From Myoxocephalus aenaeus (lineage: Eukaryota > Chordata > Actinopteri > Perciformes > Cottidae): a DNA stretch of 64,000 nt. The position numbers and the translations under genes were made by a program. The notes under the pieces are model-generated. The model was given only the letters and a program-made list of their open reading frames with translations, was not told the origin of the DNA and ran no database searches. Position 1 is the stretch's first letter; every line of letters starts with the position of its first letter. The stretch lies in the NCBI GenBank assembly GCA_038501785.1, contig JBAMJR010000196.1:749501-813500 (forward strand), read 5' to 3'. This document shows, in pieces, positions 10,874 through 22,083 of the stretch.

Positions 10874-11515
10874 ATACATAATCAGAAATTCAATAAATTG
10901 AAGCAGTGAAAATAAATTGTGTGTGATTCTCTGTATTCTTCTTATCATGAGTTCACCTTAATCATTTTCTACAATAATGATATGTATGGTGTACTAATAA
11001 CACTGTCATATAATTATGAGTGCTTTCAACACATCCATACGTTTATTAAGCGCTAAATAAACGTTATGAACAGCACGGCATGCAGCAGGTGATAGTCTCT
11101 GCATACAGTCTGCATACAGTCTGTGAGACGGTCAATCGGCTGCACCTGTGGTGTTCAAGTTACGGCTCGAGAAGGTCCCGTAAATAAATGATTCCTTGTC
11201 GGCAGAATCGATACAGGAAGTCATGATGATGTGATAACGGATCTTGCCGATCTGGAAGAACTCTCTCGCTATAAAACTAATATAACTAATATCGCTCCTT
11301 CATCAATGAGGAAGGGAGCTGTCTTTTTTGTCCGGTGGGAGTGGCCAATTTATCCAGTGAATTGAAGTAAACCTGCCCTGGAGCAGGTTAAGGGATTTCG
11401 ATGTGTTGCTATGGTGATTTATCCAAACTTGCTTTGTGGAACCGAAAAGCCAGACCTACGTCATCTTATCCTGAAAATCATCTGGCTAACTCAGTAAACC
11501 TGGGCCCTATTCTTC
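10874..11515 (-). mobile_element. PIF/Harbinger-like repeat, copy 2, second half
   Basis: Continues copy 2 after the solo LTR, starting in the duplicated ATAC. It carries the same order of landmarks as the complete copy read backwards (ATAATGATATGTATGGTGTA, then AAACGTTATGAACAGCACG, then GGTAAGGGATTT-type sequence) and ends in ACTCAGTAAACC with a GGGCCC terminus at about 11505-11515. Confidence 0.55.
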
Positions 11516-12493
11516 GTACCTGGCTCAACAAAGTCGAGCAAATGTCCTATTATTCAGCTTAAATTAGCGAGATGATTGACATCAGGCTAACTTGGTTTCT
11601 CCATGGCTGATCCGTGCTGAAACGGTCTCGTTAATTCTAACCAGACGCCAGTCATCTGGATAAATGTGCGTGCCCGTTCCTCTTCAGAAGGGATAATAAT
11701 CGAGCACTGACACCACGATGTTCTAACAGTACAATGGCAAATAAACTCAGAGGAACCCTTTTTTTTTCTCTCCGCTGAGAAGCAGAAGATGATCATGAAC
11801 GCATATGAGGAAGTCTAATGCTGCATTCACAGCAAACGTTTTTGCAACGTTGTTGGTGTGAACGCAGCTTAACACTTCCCCCGCTGCGAGACATAAGCAT
11901 TGCAAATATATCAGACAAGTTCAATGCGTCAGTGTTGGGAAAATGTATCGGCTAATTTTAAATGCTTCATCACCCAAATCAATCAGATTATATTTATTTA
12001 AATGTAGCAGTAGTATATGAATGAATATATACTTATGAGGATATATGTACTGTATGCGCATATGTATCATGTACTATATATGTGTATATACATGTATGTG
12101 TAGATTACCATATAACTAGGAGTTTGAATATGTGTATGGGCGGATCAGTATGTATTATTCATAATCAGAAATTCAATCAATTGAAGCAGTGTATTCTTAT
12201 CATGAGTCCACCTTAATCATTTTCTACAATAATGATATGTATGGTGTACTAAGAACACTGTCATATATTTATGAGTGCTTTCAACACATCCATAAGTTAA
12301 GTGCTAAATACATGTTACGGACAGCACGGCATGCAGCGGCTTTCCCGATGTTATCTGCATCGCTGACACATGGCTGTGTTGCTATGGTGATTTTTAAACT
12401 TGCTTCGAGGAACCGAAAAGCCTGACCTACGTCATCTCATCCTGAAAATTAGCCCGCTAACTCAGTAAGCCAGCTATGAAAAATAGGGCCCAG
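11503..12493 (-). mobile_element. PIF/Harbinger-like repeat, copy 3 (complete but internally shortened)
   Basis: Starts GGGCCCTATTCTTCGTACC and ends ATGAAAAATAGGGCCC, giving imperfect terminal inverted repeats around a 990-bp body with the same internal landmarks as copy 2. Its left terminus abuts or shares the GGGCCC at the end of copy 2, and another GTACGAGGAATAGG end follows at 12494-12512, so several copies are stacked end to end. No coding capacity. Confidence 0.55.
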
Positions 12494-12539
12494 GTACGAG
12501 GAATAGGACCCAGAACTGGAAAGGCAAACTTGTGTTTAT

Positions 12540-12813
12540 TTTGAAAAAGTCTCATCTAGTTCCCCTCGTTGTCTTCACTGACAGTCGAGTGTCAAGTCAA
12601 GGACTTTTTGAGCCAGAGTTGTAGACTTGATGCTTAATTTGAGGATTCTTCGAGTCACGAAAACGTGAACTTCAACTTGTGTCAATTTTTACTTAACTTA
12701 TTGTGAAGTAACTTGGACTTGTCTTGAATGACTTGAAGCTTAACTTGTCTTGAATGACTTGAAGTTTAACTTGGACTTGTCCTGAATGACTTGAAGCTTA
12801 ACTTGAACTTAAT
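12540..12813. repeat. ACTTG-rich degenerate repeat, outer layer of the nest (left piece)
   Basis: Degenerate tandem units of about 32 bp built on CTTGGACTTGTCTTGAATGA. The same sequence type resumes at 19725-19820 and 22084-22560, where it turns over into its reverse complement (CAAGTC, AAGTCATT). It therefore reads as one foldback-type repeat of roughly 0.9 kb split by two insertions. Confidence 0.65.
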
Positions 12814-13658
12814 AACCTCTTGCACCCCCGAGCCCCCATACGTGGGGGCTGAGGCGTTCTGGGGTTGCCTCTATCCATTCTTCAAGTATGAACCCCCAAT
12901 GAGTTCTAATAGTTGTTATTTTATATCATTGTTTTTCAGAATTTCGTTGTGAACCATATTTTGATCATAACTACAAACATCCAGATTCCCCAAAATGGCT
13001 TGTTGAGCCGCCCCCGAGTTTTTCCAACTCCATGGTTCAAGACCTAAACAACAACCTGCAGAGTTGTAAACTACCCCCTCTTTGTAAAGATAATGACCTA
13101 AAGAATCGGAATCTGCAAAAAAAAGCATTGGGGACTTAACATGGAGTTTTAGTCAAAAAACTGTTGTTCGGTTCAAAAATGTAAAAGTTGTAATCTTTTT
13201 GCCTTCTCGCCATATGTTTGGTGCATGCTGGGATTTAAATTTGCATAAAGCTCTAATGAAGACGTGTGGCACAGTCTAAGAAACCTCCCACCTTCACAGA
13301 AGCCTCCATAGTCTAAAACACAACGAGGAAGTAGGGGGAAAAAACTGTCCGGGTGCACATTGATTTTTCAGGAACTAATATCCAGAGATGAATGAATATT
13401 TTTAAATTTTTAGACTCCTACAACCTCGTAGGGTTACAAAGAGGTGTTTATTGAAATCCGACTTTGTAAAGTGTACTTATGAACGCTTTTGTAAAACGTT
13501 ACGGCCGCCGCCGAAAATGACGGATGGAACTCTTCCCACAAGGCTTTACTGTATTTCAGCAATTTACATTAAGTTAATCAACGTTGTGGTTCCGGAGATA
13601 CTTTAAGAATTGTCACTTTTTTTTCTTGTCCGATAATGGGCGCCTCGGGGGTCGGGGG

Positions 13659-14188
13659 TGTAGCAGACCCCAGCCGGACGATGGTAAAAGCGTACTGATG
13701 ATTTCAGAGTCAGCTTGATTGATGAACATAAGTTTATTCCTTTCTCCTTTATTCTCAATCCATGTCCCAAAATCAACGTAAGAGCTATAGAACACATAAA
13801 ACACAAATGAGCTCTTATGAGTGTGAAAAAGTTTGCTAACATTAGCATCTTATTACATACATTCAATTGCACATTGACAGGTTAACTAAAACAAAGTCAC
13901 AAAACATATAATAAAAACCCAAGAAAACACGTACCTTGTTCCCGTTCCAGCTAGGTGCTTGGCCGTTCCTACATTGTCTTTTCTACGTCAGACACCGTTA
14001 CCTTCATTATACACCGTCATTTTGACCTGCTTCTAAAACGGAGTCAAGTTACTAAATTGACATATACTTCCGGTCTCCCCGGAAGTGCTTCAAAATAAAA
14101 GGACCCGAAACATACAAAGACACTTACAAAATAAAAGCTTGCAAAAAATAATCACCCTATCAAAAGAACCTCTTCAGGGTCAGTTACA
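13659..14188 (-). repeat. 3' LTR of the BEL/Pao element (530 bp)
   Basis: Read on the plus strand it starts TGTAGCAGACCCC and ends GGGTCAGTTACA, so TG...CA. On the minus strand it is preceded by the purine-rich GATTGGTGGGAG, a polypurine-tract candidate immediately before the LTR. Its first 87 bases recur at 19139-19225. Confidence 0.75.
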
Positions 14189-14349
14189 CTCCCACCAATC
14201 ATGAGTAAATAATGTAATTGTATAGAATTTACATTAAGCACGAATGATTTCTAACTGAAAATGATCTTCCATAAGTAAGAAGGTGGAGAACCTTTATAAA
14301 CCAAGTGAACTCACAAGCTATTTGGATAAAGTATTGGGGAGTGAGCAAG

Positions 14350-14967
14350 TTTAATCAGGCTCCAGCAGCTGGACCGGCACCACAAACCCAAGAGGATCAT
14401 ACAGGGAGGCCGCTGTCGACAGAATGCGTGTTGCAGGCGGATCCTTGAGGCTGACATTAAGTTGGAAGTGGTCGGATTTCACATCCCATTGAATCCTTTC
14501 TTGTGGCAGCTCATCGAACGCAAGATCCATATTCTTTACATTGGTTGCTCATTCCAAGGGTGGTATGCGCTCCAGGACATGTCTGTTGTTGACACAAACT
14601 TGTGTAGTCGCAGACCATCCATTGCATCTTTAGTGCTTTCAACTCTTGCGAGCCCATCGTCAACATGGAAATCCTTCCAGACAAACCGTGAGCCTTGAGG
14701 GTAAAAGTCTGCATTTTCCTTAGCTAGATGCTTCAATCCGTAGTTTGTGCATGCAGGGGAGGAGGCCTCATCAAAGAGATGCACCTTCACCAGGCGAAGT
14801 CTATCCAGCTTTCTTGCATGATAAACGCTGTGATGGGAATTGTACCATCTCTCACTTTCACTCCCACCGTCCACGATCTGCTCTGCGTCTTCCCTTTTGA
14901 TTACGTCTTCCATGAACTTGACATAATGCTCCTCAACCCTTTCGTTCCGTAGCAATTTCCTTTTCAA
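14350..14967 (-). pseudogene. BEL/Pao reverse transcriptase fragment with internal deletions
   Basis: The minus-strand frame 14967-14536 starts KRKLLRNERVEEHYVKFMED, has WYNSHHSVYHARKLDRLRLV, then jumps directly to KVHLFDEASSPACTNYGLKH and FHVDDGL, the motif that normally carries the paired catalytic aspartates. The conserved block that should lie between them in BEL polymerases is absent, and a second gap follows GLARVESTKDAM. A shifted frame (about 14530-14352) continues with LAFDELPQERIQWDV and ILSTAASLYDPLGFVVP, the typical segment before RNase H, and ends at a stop near 14350. No enzyme could be made. Confidence 0.75.
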
Positions 14968-15622
14968 GTGGTTGAGCCATAGTATGGAGAATCTTTGTTG
15001 TCTTGTGATACTGTCTTGCCGTCTTCACTGCCATCCTTGAAGTCAGATTCTGGAATGTGAATAGAATCTGCAGGCATTACCAGAGGTAGCTCTTTAATGG
15101 TAATTCTGTGACACAGGCGAGTTGGGCTCAGCGAGTCATTGCTTTGTGAGGAGCGTCCCACAATAGACCATCCGAAATCCGTCCGTACAGCATAGGGTTC
15201 CTCATCTCCTCCTAGGATGACTTGTCTTGGTGCCATTGCTCTGGAACAATTGTAGCCTATCAGAAGCCCTAATTCACAGTCTTTTAGCGGTTGCATTTCA
15301 TCAGCTATTTCTCTAAGGTGACTCCATTGTTTAGTCTTCTCACAAGTGGAAATGTGAGCATGGTTTGCTGGTATGCAGTCCTTTGTGTAGGTAACTGGAA
15401 GATCAACAAGAATGGATGAACTGTATCCTCTGACACGTAGGCCGGCAACTCCCTCACTTGGGAGAACCGTGTTCTTGTCATAGTGGTCAATTTCAACTTC
15501 ACTGGATACTTGTCAGCAACTAGACCGTCACTCACTTCTTGGTCAATGAATGTAGTATCGCTTTGAGTGTCGAGTAGAGCGTAGACAAGCTTCTCAACAG
15601 TTGGGTTGTATTTAGATGACAC
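14968..15622 (-). pseudogene. BEL/Pao aspartic protease and linker
   Basis: The minus-strand frame 15622-15305 contains YALLDTQSDTTFIDQEVSDG; DTQS sits where retropepsins have the DTG/DSG-type catalytic triad, and the flanking LLD...TFI matches BEL proteases, which often have this variant. A stop and frame change near 15300 lead into LKDCELGLLIGYNCSRAMAP and FGWSIVGR, the region after the protease core. The protease processes the polyprotein. The frame is cut at its N-terminal side by the hAT MITE ending at 16517. Confidence 0.75.
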
Positions 15623-16517
15623 CAGTGGTGTATAAAGTACCCAAAAGTCACCTATTAAAATACTACTTGAGTAAAAGTCTTAAAGTATCTAATATTTTCT
15701 GTACTTCAGTATCAAACGTATTTTTCTGATATAAAATGTAGTTAAGTATTGAAAGTAAAAGTACAAGTACATGCTTTTAATAAAAAAGCAAAGGGTCAGA
15801 ATTTTGAGAATGTGGTTATAAGTATGCTCATTCCGCACAGAAAGAACGAATGAAAAAAAAAATCAAGGCCGGAAAGATGTTTTATTGTGAAAAATGACTG
15901 GATACATCCGTCTGTGGTAACCTCAGACGGAACCTCTTGACACATGTCAAGATGTTACGTTACCCTAAAAATGTTCAACTCTGCCAGTGTTCTGGATTAA
16001 AACCAAGGCAAAGTATCCTGAGATCGGCAAAAAAGCATGAAAACCTGCCTCCATTTCAACATCCTGTCTTTGTGAAGCGGGTTATAAGTTAAGCAGTAGA
16101 CTGGACATAACGGTTTAGTTAGGAGTAGACTGGACATAACAAACACAGGTTGGGTGTCGTTGTCTTCCGCATCCCCGAGGTCGGACCCGATCCGTAAAAA
16201 TATTGTCTTCACGTAACCGGACTAGAGGATGTAGAGGGAAAATGCAGAATATTGTGATTCTCCAAACCTGCTTGGTGGAGTCTGTGTTCCACCACAGTCC
16301 CGATGTGTTTTTTTTTTTCTAAAGACAGATTCGATTTTGTAGTGAGTAACGAAGGTTTCAGGGGAAATGTATCGGAGTAAAAGTACCAGATTTCTTTGCA
16401 AAATGTAGTGAAGTAAAAGTAAACAGAAATATAAATAGTAAAGTAGAGTACAGATATCCCAAAAAACTACTTAAGTACAGTAACGAAGTATTTCTACTTC
16501 GTTACTATACACCACTG
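15623..16517. mobile_element. hAT MITE 1 (895 bp) with GATGACAC target duplication
   Basis: Begins CAGTGGTGTATAAAGTACCC and ends ACTATACACCACTG, so inverted termini of the hAT type, with a perfect 8-bp duplication GATGACAC at 15615-15622 and 16518-16525. The interior is rich in AAGTA/TACTT steps and has no transposase. It is a sister of 28317-29664, sharing the ends and a central block (GTCTTTGTGAAGCGGG / GTCCAGTCTACT). It interrupts the gag-protease junction of the BEL element. Confidence 0.92.
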
Positions 16518-18528
16518 GATGACACCCACACAGGCACTACCATTGATGTGTAGGATGAATCTTGGCCTGCTACACTGAGTGACGTTGCGCATTGATATGT
16601 CACTGTCTCTGATGAAGTTCTTTCCTTCCCGTAGTTGTAGTTATGGAGGACTGTAGGATGTTTTCCTTTGCAATTGTCACAGAAGTGACGGTGACGACAG
16701 TCTTTCGCACTGTGGCCATATGTCAGGCATCCGTAGCAAAGTTTCTTCTCCTTTACGTAGTTCCGTCGCTCTACCAATAACATCTCCGTAAACTTTGGAC
16801 ATGCATGAAGTTGATGTCTATTATCTTGACAGAGAATACAGGATGTCTTGACCGTTCTTTGATCCAACCTTTGGTTTGCATTGTCTGTAACTGTGTGAGT
16901 GGTGAGAACACTGGACGTGTCTCTGAGATTTCTCCTTTCAGTGTGAGAGTCTGATGAATGACAAGCATGGAAAGATGTAATAGGATTGCAGGCAATCTCG
17001 GCTTCAGTCGACGCGAAGATTGCAAAATCCTTGAAATTTGGAAATTCTTGTTTCTGGTTCAGACTATGTGTGACTTGTCGGTTCCATTGTGAAGCTGCCC
17101 AGTCTGGTAGTTTATGGGTGAGCTTCTGGTTTTCCTCACAGTCGTTTAATATGTCGAGACCCTTTACATGAGGCATGGCATCTTGACAGGCACTCAGAAA
17201 ATCTGAGAAGCTTCTGAGTCCTTGAGCGTCCTTACTTTGAATCCTTGGCCAATTGGTGAGCTTCTCTCCGAATGCTCTCTGAATAGTGAATGGCTGACCA
17301 AAGCGACGATTTAGCTTGTTCCAAGCATCCTGATAGGCTTCATCATCGTTTCGGAAGAAGGTGCCATCTAGCACCTGACGTGCTGGACCACTGAAGTATT
17401 TCTTCAGATAGTAGTTTATCAGCAGGAGAGATTGCCCTTCGGTCGATGAGAGAGGTAAATGCTGCTTTCCATTCAATGAACTGTATTGCATCACCGCTGA
17501 AGATGGATGGCTCTGGAAGAGGGCGCCTATTCAAGGCTATGCTGTCTTGAAATACCTTTTGTACATTTCTGCACAAGAGGGTGTTGCAGCATGTGACAGA
17601 GGGACTGTGATTACAGGCTCATTCTTTACATCCTTATTCCTTTTACTGTTATTAATACAGTCAGCGTCTTCACGTTCCGTCTCCTTATCGTACACCTTAA
17701 ATCTAGCTTGAGCTGCCAGCACTTCCTTCTCTGCCTGCAATCGCTCCAACTCACGCCTTTGTGCCTCTAGAGCTTTCTGTTGCTGTTCCTCTAACTCTCG
17801 GATCACTTCCCTTTGTCTTTCTTCTGCTAGCATCATCTCATAATTAGTTTCCTTCACTGCAAGTTCAGCAGCGGCAGCCGCACGCTTAGCTGCCATGGAT
17901 GGAGTCACGGAGTGGTGTTCAGATTGTCTGTGACTTATAAAGGAAGTGGCAGATCCGTAGACAGACTTTGCATAGTCACGGTGGAGCAGTTCATGAAGGC
18001 GTACTATAAGCAATACCGACAATTTCCGTGGTAACTGATTCACAAGTATCAACTCGTCTTCTCACATCAGTGGAAGGTGTGGCAAGATCTCGAATCTCGA
18101 AATACATGCACATTATGTCATCCTTACTTTTCTTCAGCTCTTCAATGAGAGGCCAAATCTCACTCTCTGACATGTACCTCTTCATCTGATCTCTTGCTTT
18201 GCGTACATTGATCTTCCATTTCTCATACATGAAGAGCAGCCTTTTTTCCTTTTTATTGGCTTCTTCACCTTGTAATGAACGCATTTTCTCTGTGGGGTTC
18301 CGTGCACGTTCAGAGCGTCTGGGACCTTCAGGTTGGTCGTCAATTTATTTAAGATTTAAGATTATCTTGGTCAGTCAGACTTTGCTCTCTTGTTTTAATT
18401 GAGTCCTTAAGACAGGGTCTCTCAGAAACATCTGTCAGTGAGTGGAGCTCATTCTGCAAATCTTTAACTGTGTGTTTGGAACTGGCCATCTGCTCCTCAG
18501 TCTCCGTGAAGCTACCTGTCTCTGACAT
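16505..18528 (-). pseudogene. BEL/Pao gag (coiled-coil, capsid-like region, zinc knuckles), frameshifted
   Basis: ATG at 18526-18528 opens MSETGSFTETEEQMASSKHT. After a break near 18350 come EKMRSLQGEEANKKEKRLLF (18284 frame), then a Glu/Arg-rich coiled coil (EERQREVIRELEEQQQKALE, 17537-18052 frame), the LPEPSIFSGDAIQFIEWKAA motif typical of BEL gag (17576 frame), and the long frame 17494-16505 with RFGQPFTIQRAF and a zinc knuckle CYGCLTYGHSAKDC (CX2CX4HX4C) followed by CDNCKGKHPTVLH. Gag packages the element RNA. At least three frame changes are visible. The last frame runs into the MITE duplication at 16518. Confidence 0.8.
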
Positions 18529-19138
18529 TATAAGCTAGATTCCTTAAATTATTTAGTCAATAGAAAACCTTTTAGTAGATATTTTCAAACATTTGCAATA
18601 GAGAGCACTTATAATATCAGATCAACAGTAGAAAGTAACACAGTTGCGTTCATATACAGACACTCAAATTACTGTAAGTATTCAATTAAGTGCTACGTTA
18701 ACACAATTCACAAAGTAACTGGAATATAGGCTCCAAAATAGTAAAATGTCCTTAATGTCCTTTGAATGCAAGCAACAGTCCCTTTCCTTTACCGTAGATG
18801 AGCAGGTCAATATGAAATGTTCACTGGCTCAATCCAAAGGCAGTTAATGTGGAGCTCACCTTATTTCCAGGTCTGTAGACTGTGTGTAATAGAAAAGAGG
18901 GGGGGGGGGCAGTTGATGTGACCGTACTTGACCATCGCACCGAATCCATGAGACCACTACCAGAATTGCTGAGGTGGATCACGTGCTCACAGGCTGGGAC
19001 ATGTGCTGCTAGATGGATCCTTGTGGACAGCATGTAGCATAACAGCAGTAGCAGCAGCAGCCGCAGTGGCGCAGATCCTCCGTCACAGGCCGTAATGGAG
19101 GCAGCAAGTCGTCAGGTCGGTGAGGGTCAAGCTCTTAC

Positions 19139-19225
19139 TGTAGCAGACCCAAGCCGGACGATGGTAAAAGCGTACTGATGATTTCAGAGTCAGCTTGATT
19201 GATGAACATAAGTTTATTCCTTTCT
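19139..19225 (-). repeat. 5' LTR of the BEL/Pao element, truncated part
   Basis: Matches 13659-13745 almost base for base and stops where the Harbinger-like sequence begins at 19226. The rest of the 5' LTR is missing or reduced to a few bases before 19708. Confidence 0.75.
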
Positions 19226-19704
19226 ACGCCGTCGACGCAGACCCCTACGCCGTAGCCTGACGTGCACCTCCAAAAAATCCTAACTACGCGTCGCGTTGAC
19301 GCGGACCGCAAGCGCTGTGATTGGTCCGCTCAGAACGTAATTTCCGGCAGTTGCTTTTTCGTACAGACCACCTCCGCAAACGTCTTCTCTGTCGCCTGCG
19401 CTTCAACATTTGCAATATAAGCATTTGCTCTTCAATATTGATGAGCTCCAACTCCAAATGCAGCCGCTCCAACTTGGTCGCCATTGTTTACTGTGACCGG
19501 AAGAAAAAGCAAGGATTCGGCTATAACCCCTGAAACAAACACAGCCACACAGGCACACCCCCCTGGCGGCATGGCGGTTAATTGCAGAGCAACGCGGTCC
19601 CTCGACGCAGAACTTCGAATGCTCAACGACGGCGTCACGTCGACGGCGTCACGTCGACGGCGTACCTACGCCGTCGACTTGACGCAGAACCATAAATTAA
19701 GCTT
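19226..19704 (-). mobile_element. PIF/Harbinger MITE with transposase N-terminus remnant
   Basis: The right end reads on the minus strand CTTAATTTATGGTTCTGCGT followed by CGACGGCGTA repeats; the left end carries the related CTACGCCGTCGACGCAGACC but lacks the outermost bases. The minus-strand frame 19484-19284 starts MATKLERLHLELELINIEEQ and contains RRRQRRRLRRWSVR, as in the first residues of PIF/Harbinger nucleases, then stops. CpG-rich CGACGGCGT repeats near both ends are typical of this group in fish. Confidence 0.65.
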
Positions 19705-20460
19705 TACAGGGGGTGTAAGAGGTTGGACTTGTCTTGAATTACTTGAAGCTTAACTAGGACTTGTCCTGAATCCCCTGAAGCTTTGCCTTGAATGATTTCT
19801 GTCCTGATGTTGTCTTGTCTTTAACACTCTGGGGTCTGGTCATTTTCTCGATTTTACATAATTTTTAAATTTCCCTTTTTAAAGTCACTTGCATATGATA
19901 CATACTCATGTGTTGTATATCAGAAATTACAGAACAATCTCAGCTATCTATATAATGAGGCACCATTGTCCCAAGGCACAAGTGTAAAGAGAAAATATGA
20001 CTAAAGCTGGAGATTTTTCATATTTGTTGTGAAAACATAACTTTACTCAGGTGGTATATCGGTTTTGGTGATGGAAATTGGTTTACCAAAGGTCTTAGGT
20101 TCACAAAAGCAGTGGAATATATATAAAATGGTAGACACATGTAAATAAATGTCTAAAATCAAATGTATTATTATATGGTGGGGATGATGAGCTGTGGCTG
20201 GCTTTGTGGCCTGCTAGGTGATCTGTTGGCATGGAGACGGACAGGGAGACTGCTGCAGCGATGCTGCATGTTGTCCTCTGGACCCTCACAGCTCTGAATC
20301 CACTCTGTAAAATACATTAATACAGTCAGTATGAGTTCACTGATAGAAAGTAATGATTACACACCGACATGTAAGGAAGGTCCAACACTGACTATGCTCA
20401 GACACTGCATGAGCTAGCTACGTGCAAACATTGCTAAAGCTAACAGGTCCAACTATGCTA

Positions 20461-20916
20461 GGGTGACCAGACGTCCTCTTTTTCCCGGACATGTCCTCTT
20501 TTCTCACAATTGGAGTTTGTGAAAAAGAGGACACTTCGTTCCGGGGGGGGGGGGGGAGTAGGAGAGAGAGGAGGAGGAGGACACTTCGTCCGGGGGGGGG
20601 GGGGGGGGGGGGGGTAGCAGTAGTGTGTAGCATGCCGTGAACTTACATTTACGTTGAGATCGGTCGACCAATGACAGTTCTCTCTACAGTCAGAGCTTGC
20701 GCAAGAAGGTGGAACGTGAGGGAGATACCATTTCCAAAACTTGTAAGGCGGTAATAACTATTTTCCCGGACGTACCATTTCCAAAACTTGTAAGGGCGTA
20801 ATAACTATTTTCCCCGACGTAGCAAAATCCCGGACGTTTTTGGAATCCCTGCCGGACGCTTTTTTTAGGTCTCGAAAAGAGGACATGTCTGGGAAAAAGA
20901 GGACGTCTGGTCACCC
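20461..20916. mobile_element. TIR element with 40-bp inverted ends and TA flanks
   Basis: GGGTGACCAGACGTCCTCTT at the left, mirrored at the right to 20916 with one mismatch over about 40 bp; TA on each side is a candidate 2-bp duplication, as in Tc1/mariner-type elements. The interior holds two G runs (about 20542-20556 and 20593-20613) preceded each time by ACACTTCGT, and a directly repeated GTACCATTTCCAAAACTTGT (about 20726 and 20785). No coding capacity. Confidence 0.7.
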
Positions 20917-21059
20917 TAACACTGAAGCTTTGCATGCGACACGTCCATGTTTAGCCTCATCTTCTTCTACAGGTGTTCTACAGCTCATATGACCTTGATA
21001 TGAATACCAGCCCCTATTGTCCTTGATCTCTAAAGAATCAGCAACTCCTTGCCTTTAAA

Positions 21060-21066
<7 letters not shown>

Positions 21067-21117
<51 letters not shown>
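21067..21117. repeat. (AT)n microsatellite
   Basis: About 50 bases of uninterrupted AT preceded by an A run, inside piggyBac MITE A. Confidence 0.95.
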
Positions 21118-21121
<4 letters not shown>

Positions 21122-22083
21122 CATTTTCTGCATAAATTTGATCAAAAGTCAAGAATCTGATCGAAAAATTTGTCCTCGGTCGCTCCCCAAGTTTTTTTAA
21201 TTGTATTTTTGGTGACTTCCCATCATGTCCCAGAGTAATACTGCACCTCTTTAGAAAGATTAAGACCTAAATCATCCAAATATGCAATAATAATCACAAT
21301 AAACACAAGCAATGACATGTTTTCAAGCCTTTCCAGTCCAAAATTCATGTTTTTCGGTTCAGAAATAAAGAAATGAGCCATTTTTACCTAAATCTTCGTC
21401 GCACCATAATGAACGACAACTTGAAATGACCGTCTGCTTCCGCTTGTGTCATCTGACATGCTTTCAGATGCGTTTGAGGAGCGATGAAACTGTAGTACCT
21501 CGAAACACCGAGGAAGAAATCGAAGAAAAATAGCCGTTGAGTTCTCGCTGATTGCGACGTCAATACTTTACACACATCCCACTACTACTGGAAGATGCGC
21601 ACAGTCTCTACGGTTACATACGTGGTACTCTTTTAGAAATCCGTCGTTGTTAGGGGTACTAAATTAGCTAAATAGTGAAACGTTATAATCGCTCAGTCAT
21701 GTTGAGGAGCTTTACTTTATTACGTAATTATACAAATATAACAAATATAACTTTTTTGTTAAATGTAGTCCATCGTTTCTCTTCTCACAAGGGTTTAGAG
21801 TACTTTAGCCGTTTAAATTTATTAAATCGGACCTGTGGTTGATGATTTAGGAGCGTTTGAGTAAAAATAAAAAGCACTTCCTCATTATCGAAAAATCGGG
21901 TGGGGGGGGGGGGGGGGGCTCCGGTGGCTCGGGCAAATGGGGTTAGATGCTCAGACGCGGAAGTGGAAACCATATCCGCCAGATTTCAAACCATATCTCT
22001 GTGACGTATTATTGCGAATATAGGATCTTATTAAAAACTTAAACATCTGCCCCCGCTTCGAAGCGGGCCCCACCCCCAAAGGG

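Larger units (their letters stand above)
13659..19708 (-). mobile_element. BEL/Pao LTR retrotransposon, internally deleted, with nested insertions
   Basis: A minus-strand element with gag, aspartic protease and partial reverse transcriptase in BEL order, bounded by an LTR at 13659-14188 and a truncated or interrupted LTR starting at 19139. GGGGG flanks both sides (13654-13658 and 19709-19713), a possible 5-bp target duplication, weakened by its low complexity. The LTR copies share the first 87 bases (TGTAGCAGACC... to TTTATTCCTTTCT) with one visible difference. RNase H and integrase are missing and the polymerase has lost blocks, so it is dead. It carries a hAT MITE (15623-16517) and a Harbinger MITE (19226-19704). 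Confidence 0.8.
12814..19724. mobile_element. TIR element split by the BEL/Pao insertion
   Basis: The left end AACCTCTTGCACCCCC (from 12814) pairs with the right end GGGGGTGTAAGAGGTT (19709-19724), 15 of 16 bases. Without the BEL element (13659-19708) the element is about 860 bp. The interior (12830-13658) has no credible gene; small frames at 12916-13128 and 13173-13358 lack any recognisable motif. I cannot see a clean target duplication, so its superfamily stays open. Confidence 0.5.
19825..22083. mobile_element. piggyBac-type MITE A (2259 bp) with TTAA duplication
   Basis: Starts CACTCTGGGGTCTGG and ends CACCCCCAAAGGG, imperfect inverted repeats, between TTAA at 19821-19824 and 22084-22087. 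The interior shares long segments with copies at 25564, 39986 and 56564 (for example CTATCTATATAATGAGGCA and TGCTGCAGCGATGCTGCATG). No transposase. It carries a further TIR element (20461-20916) and an (AT)n tract. Confidence 0.85.
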
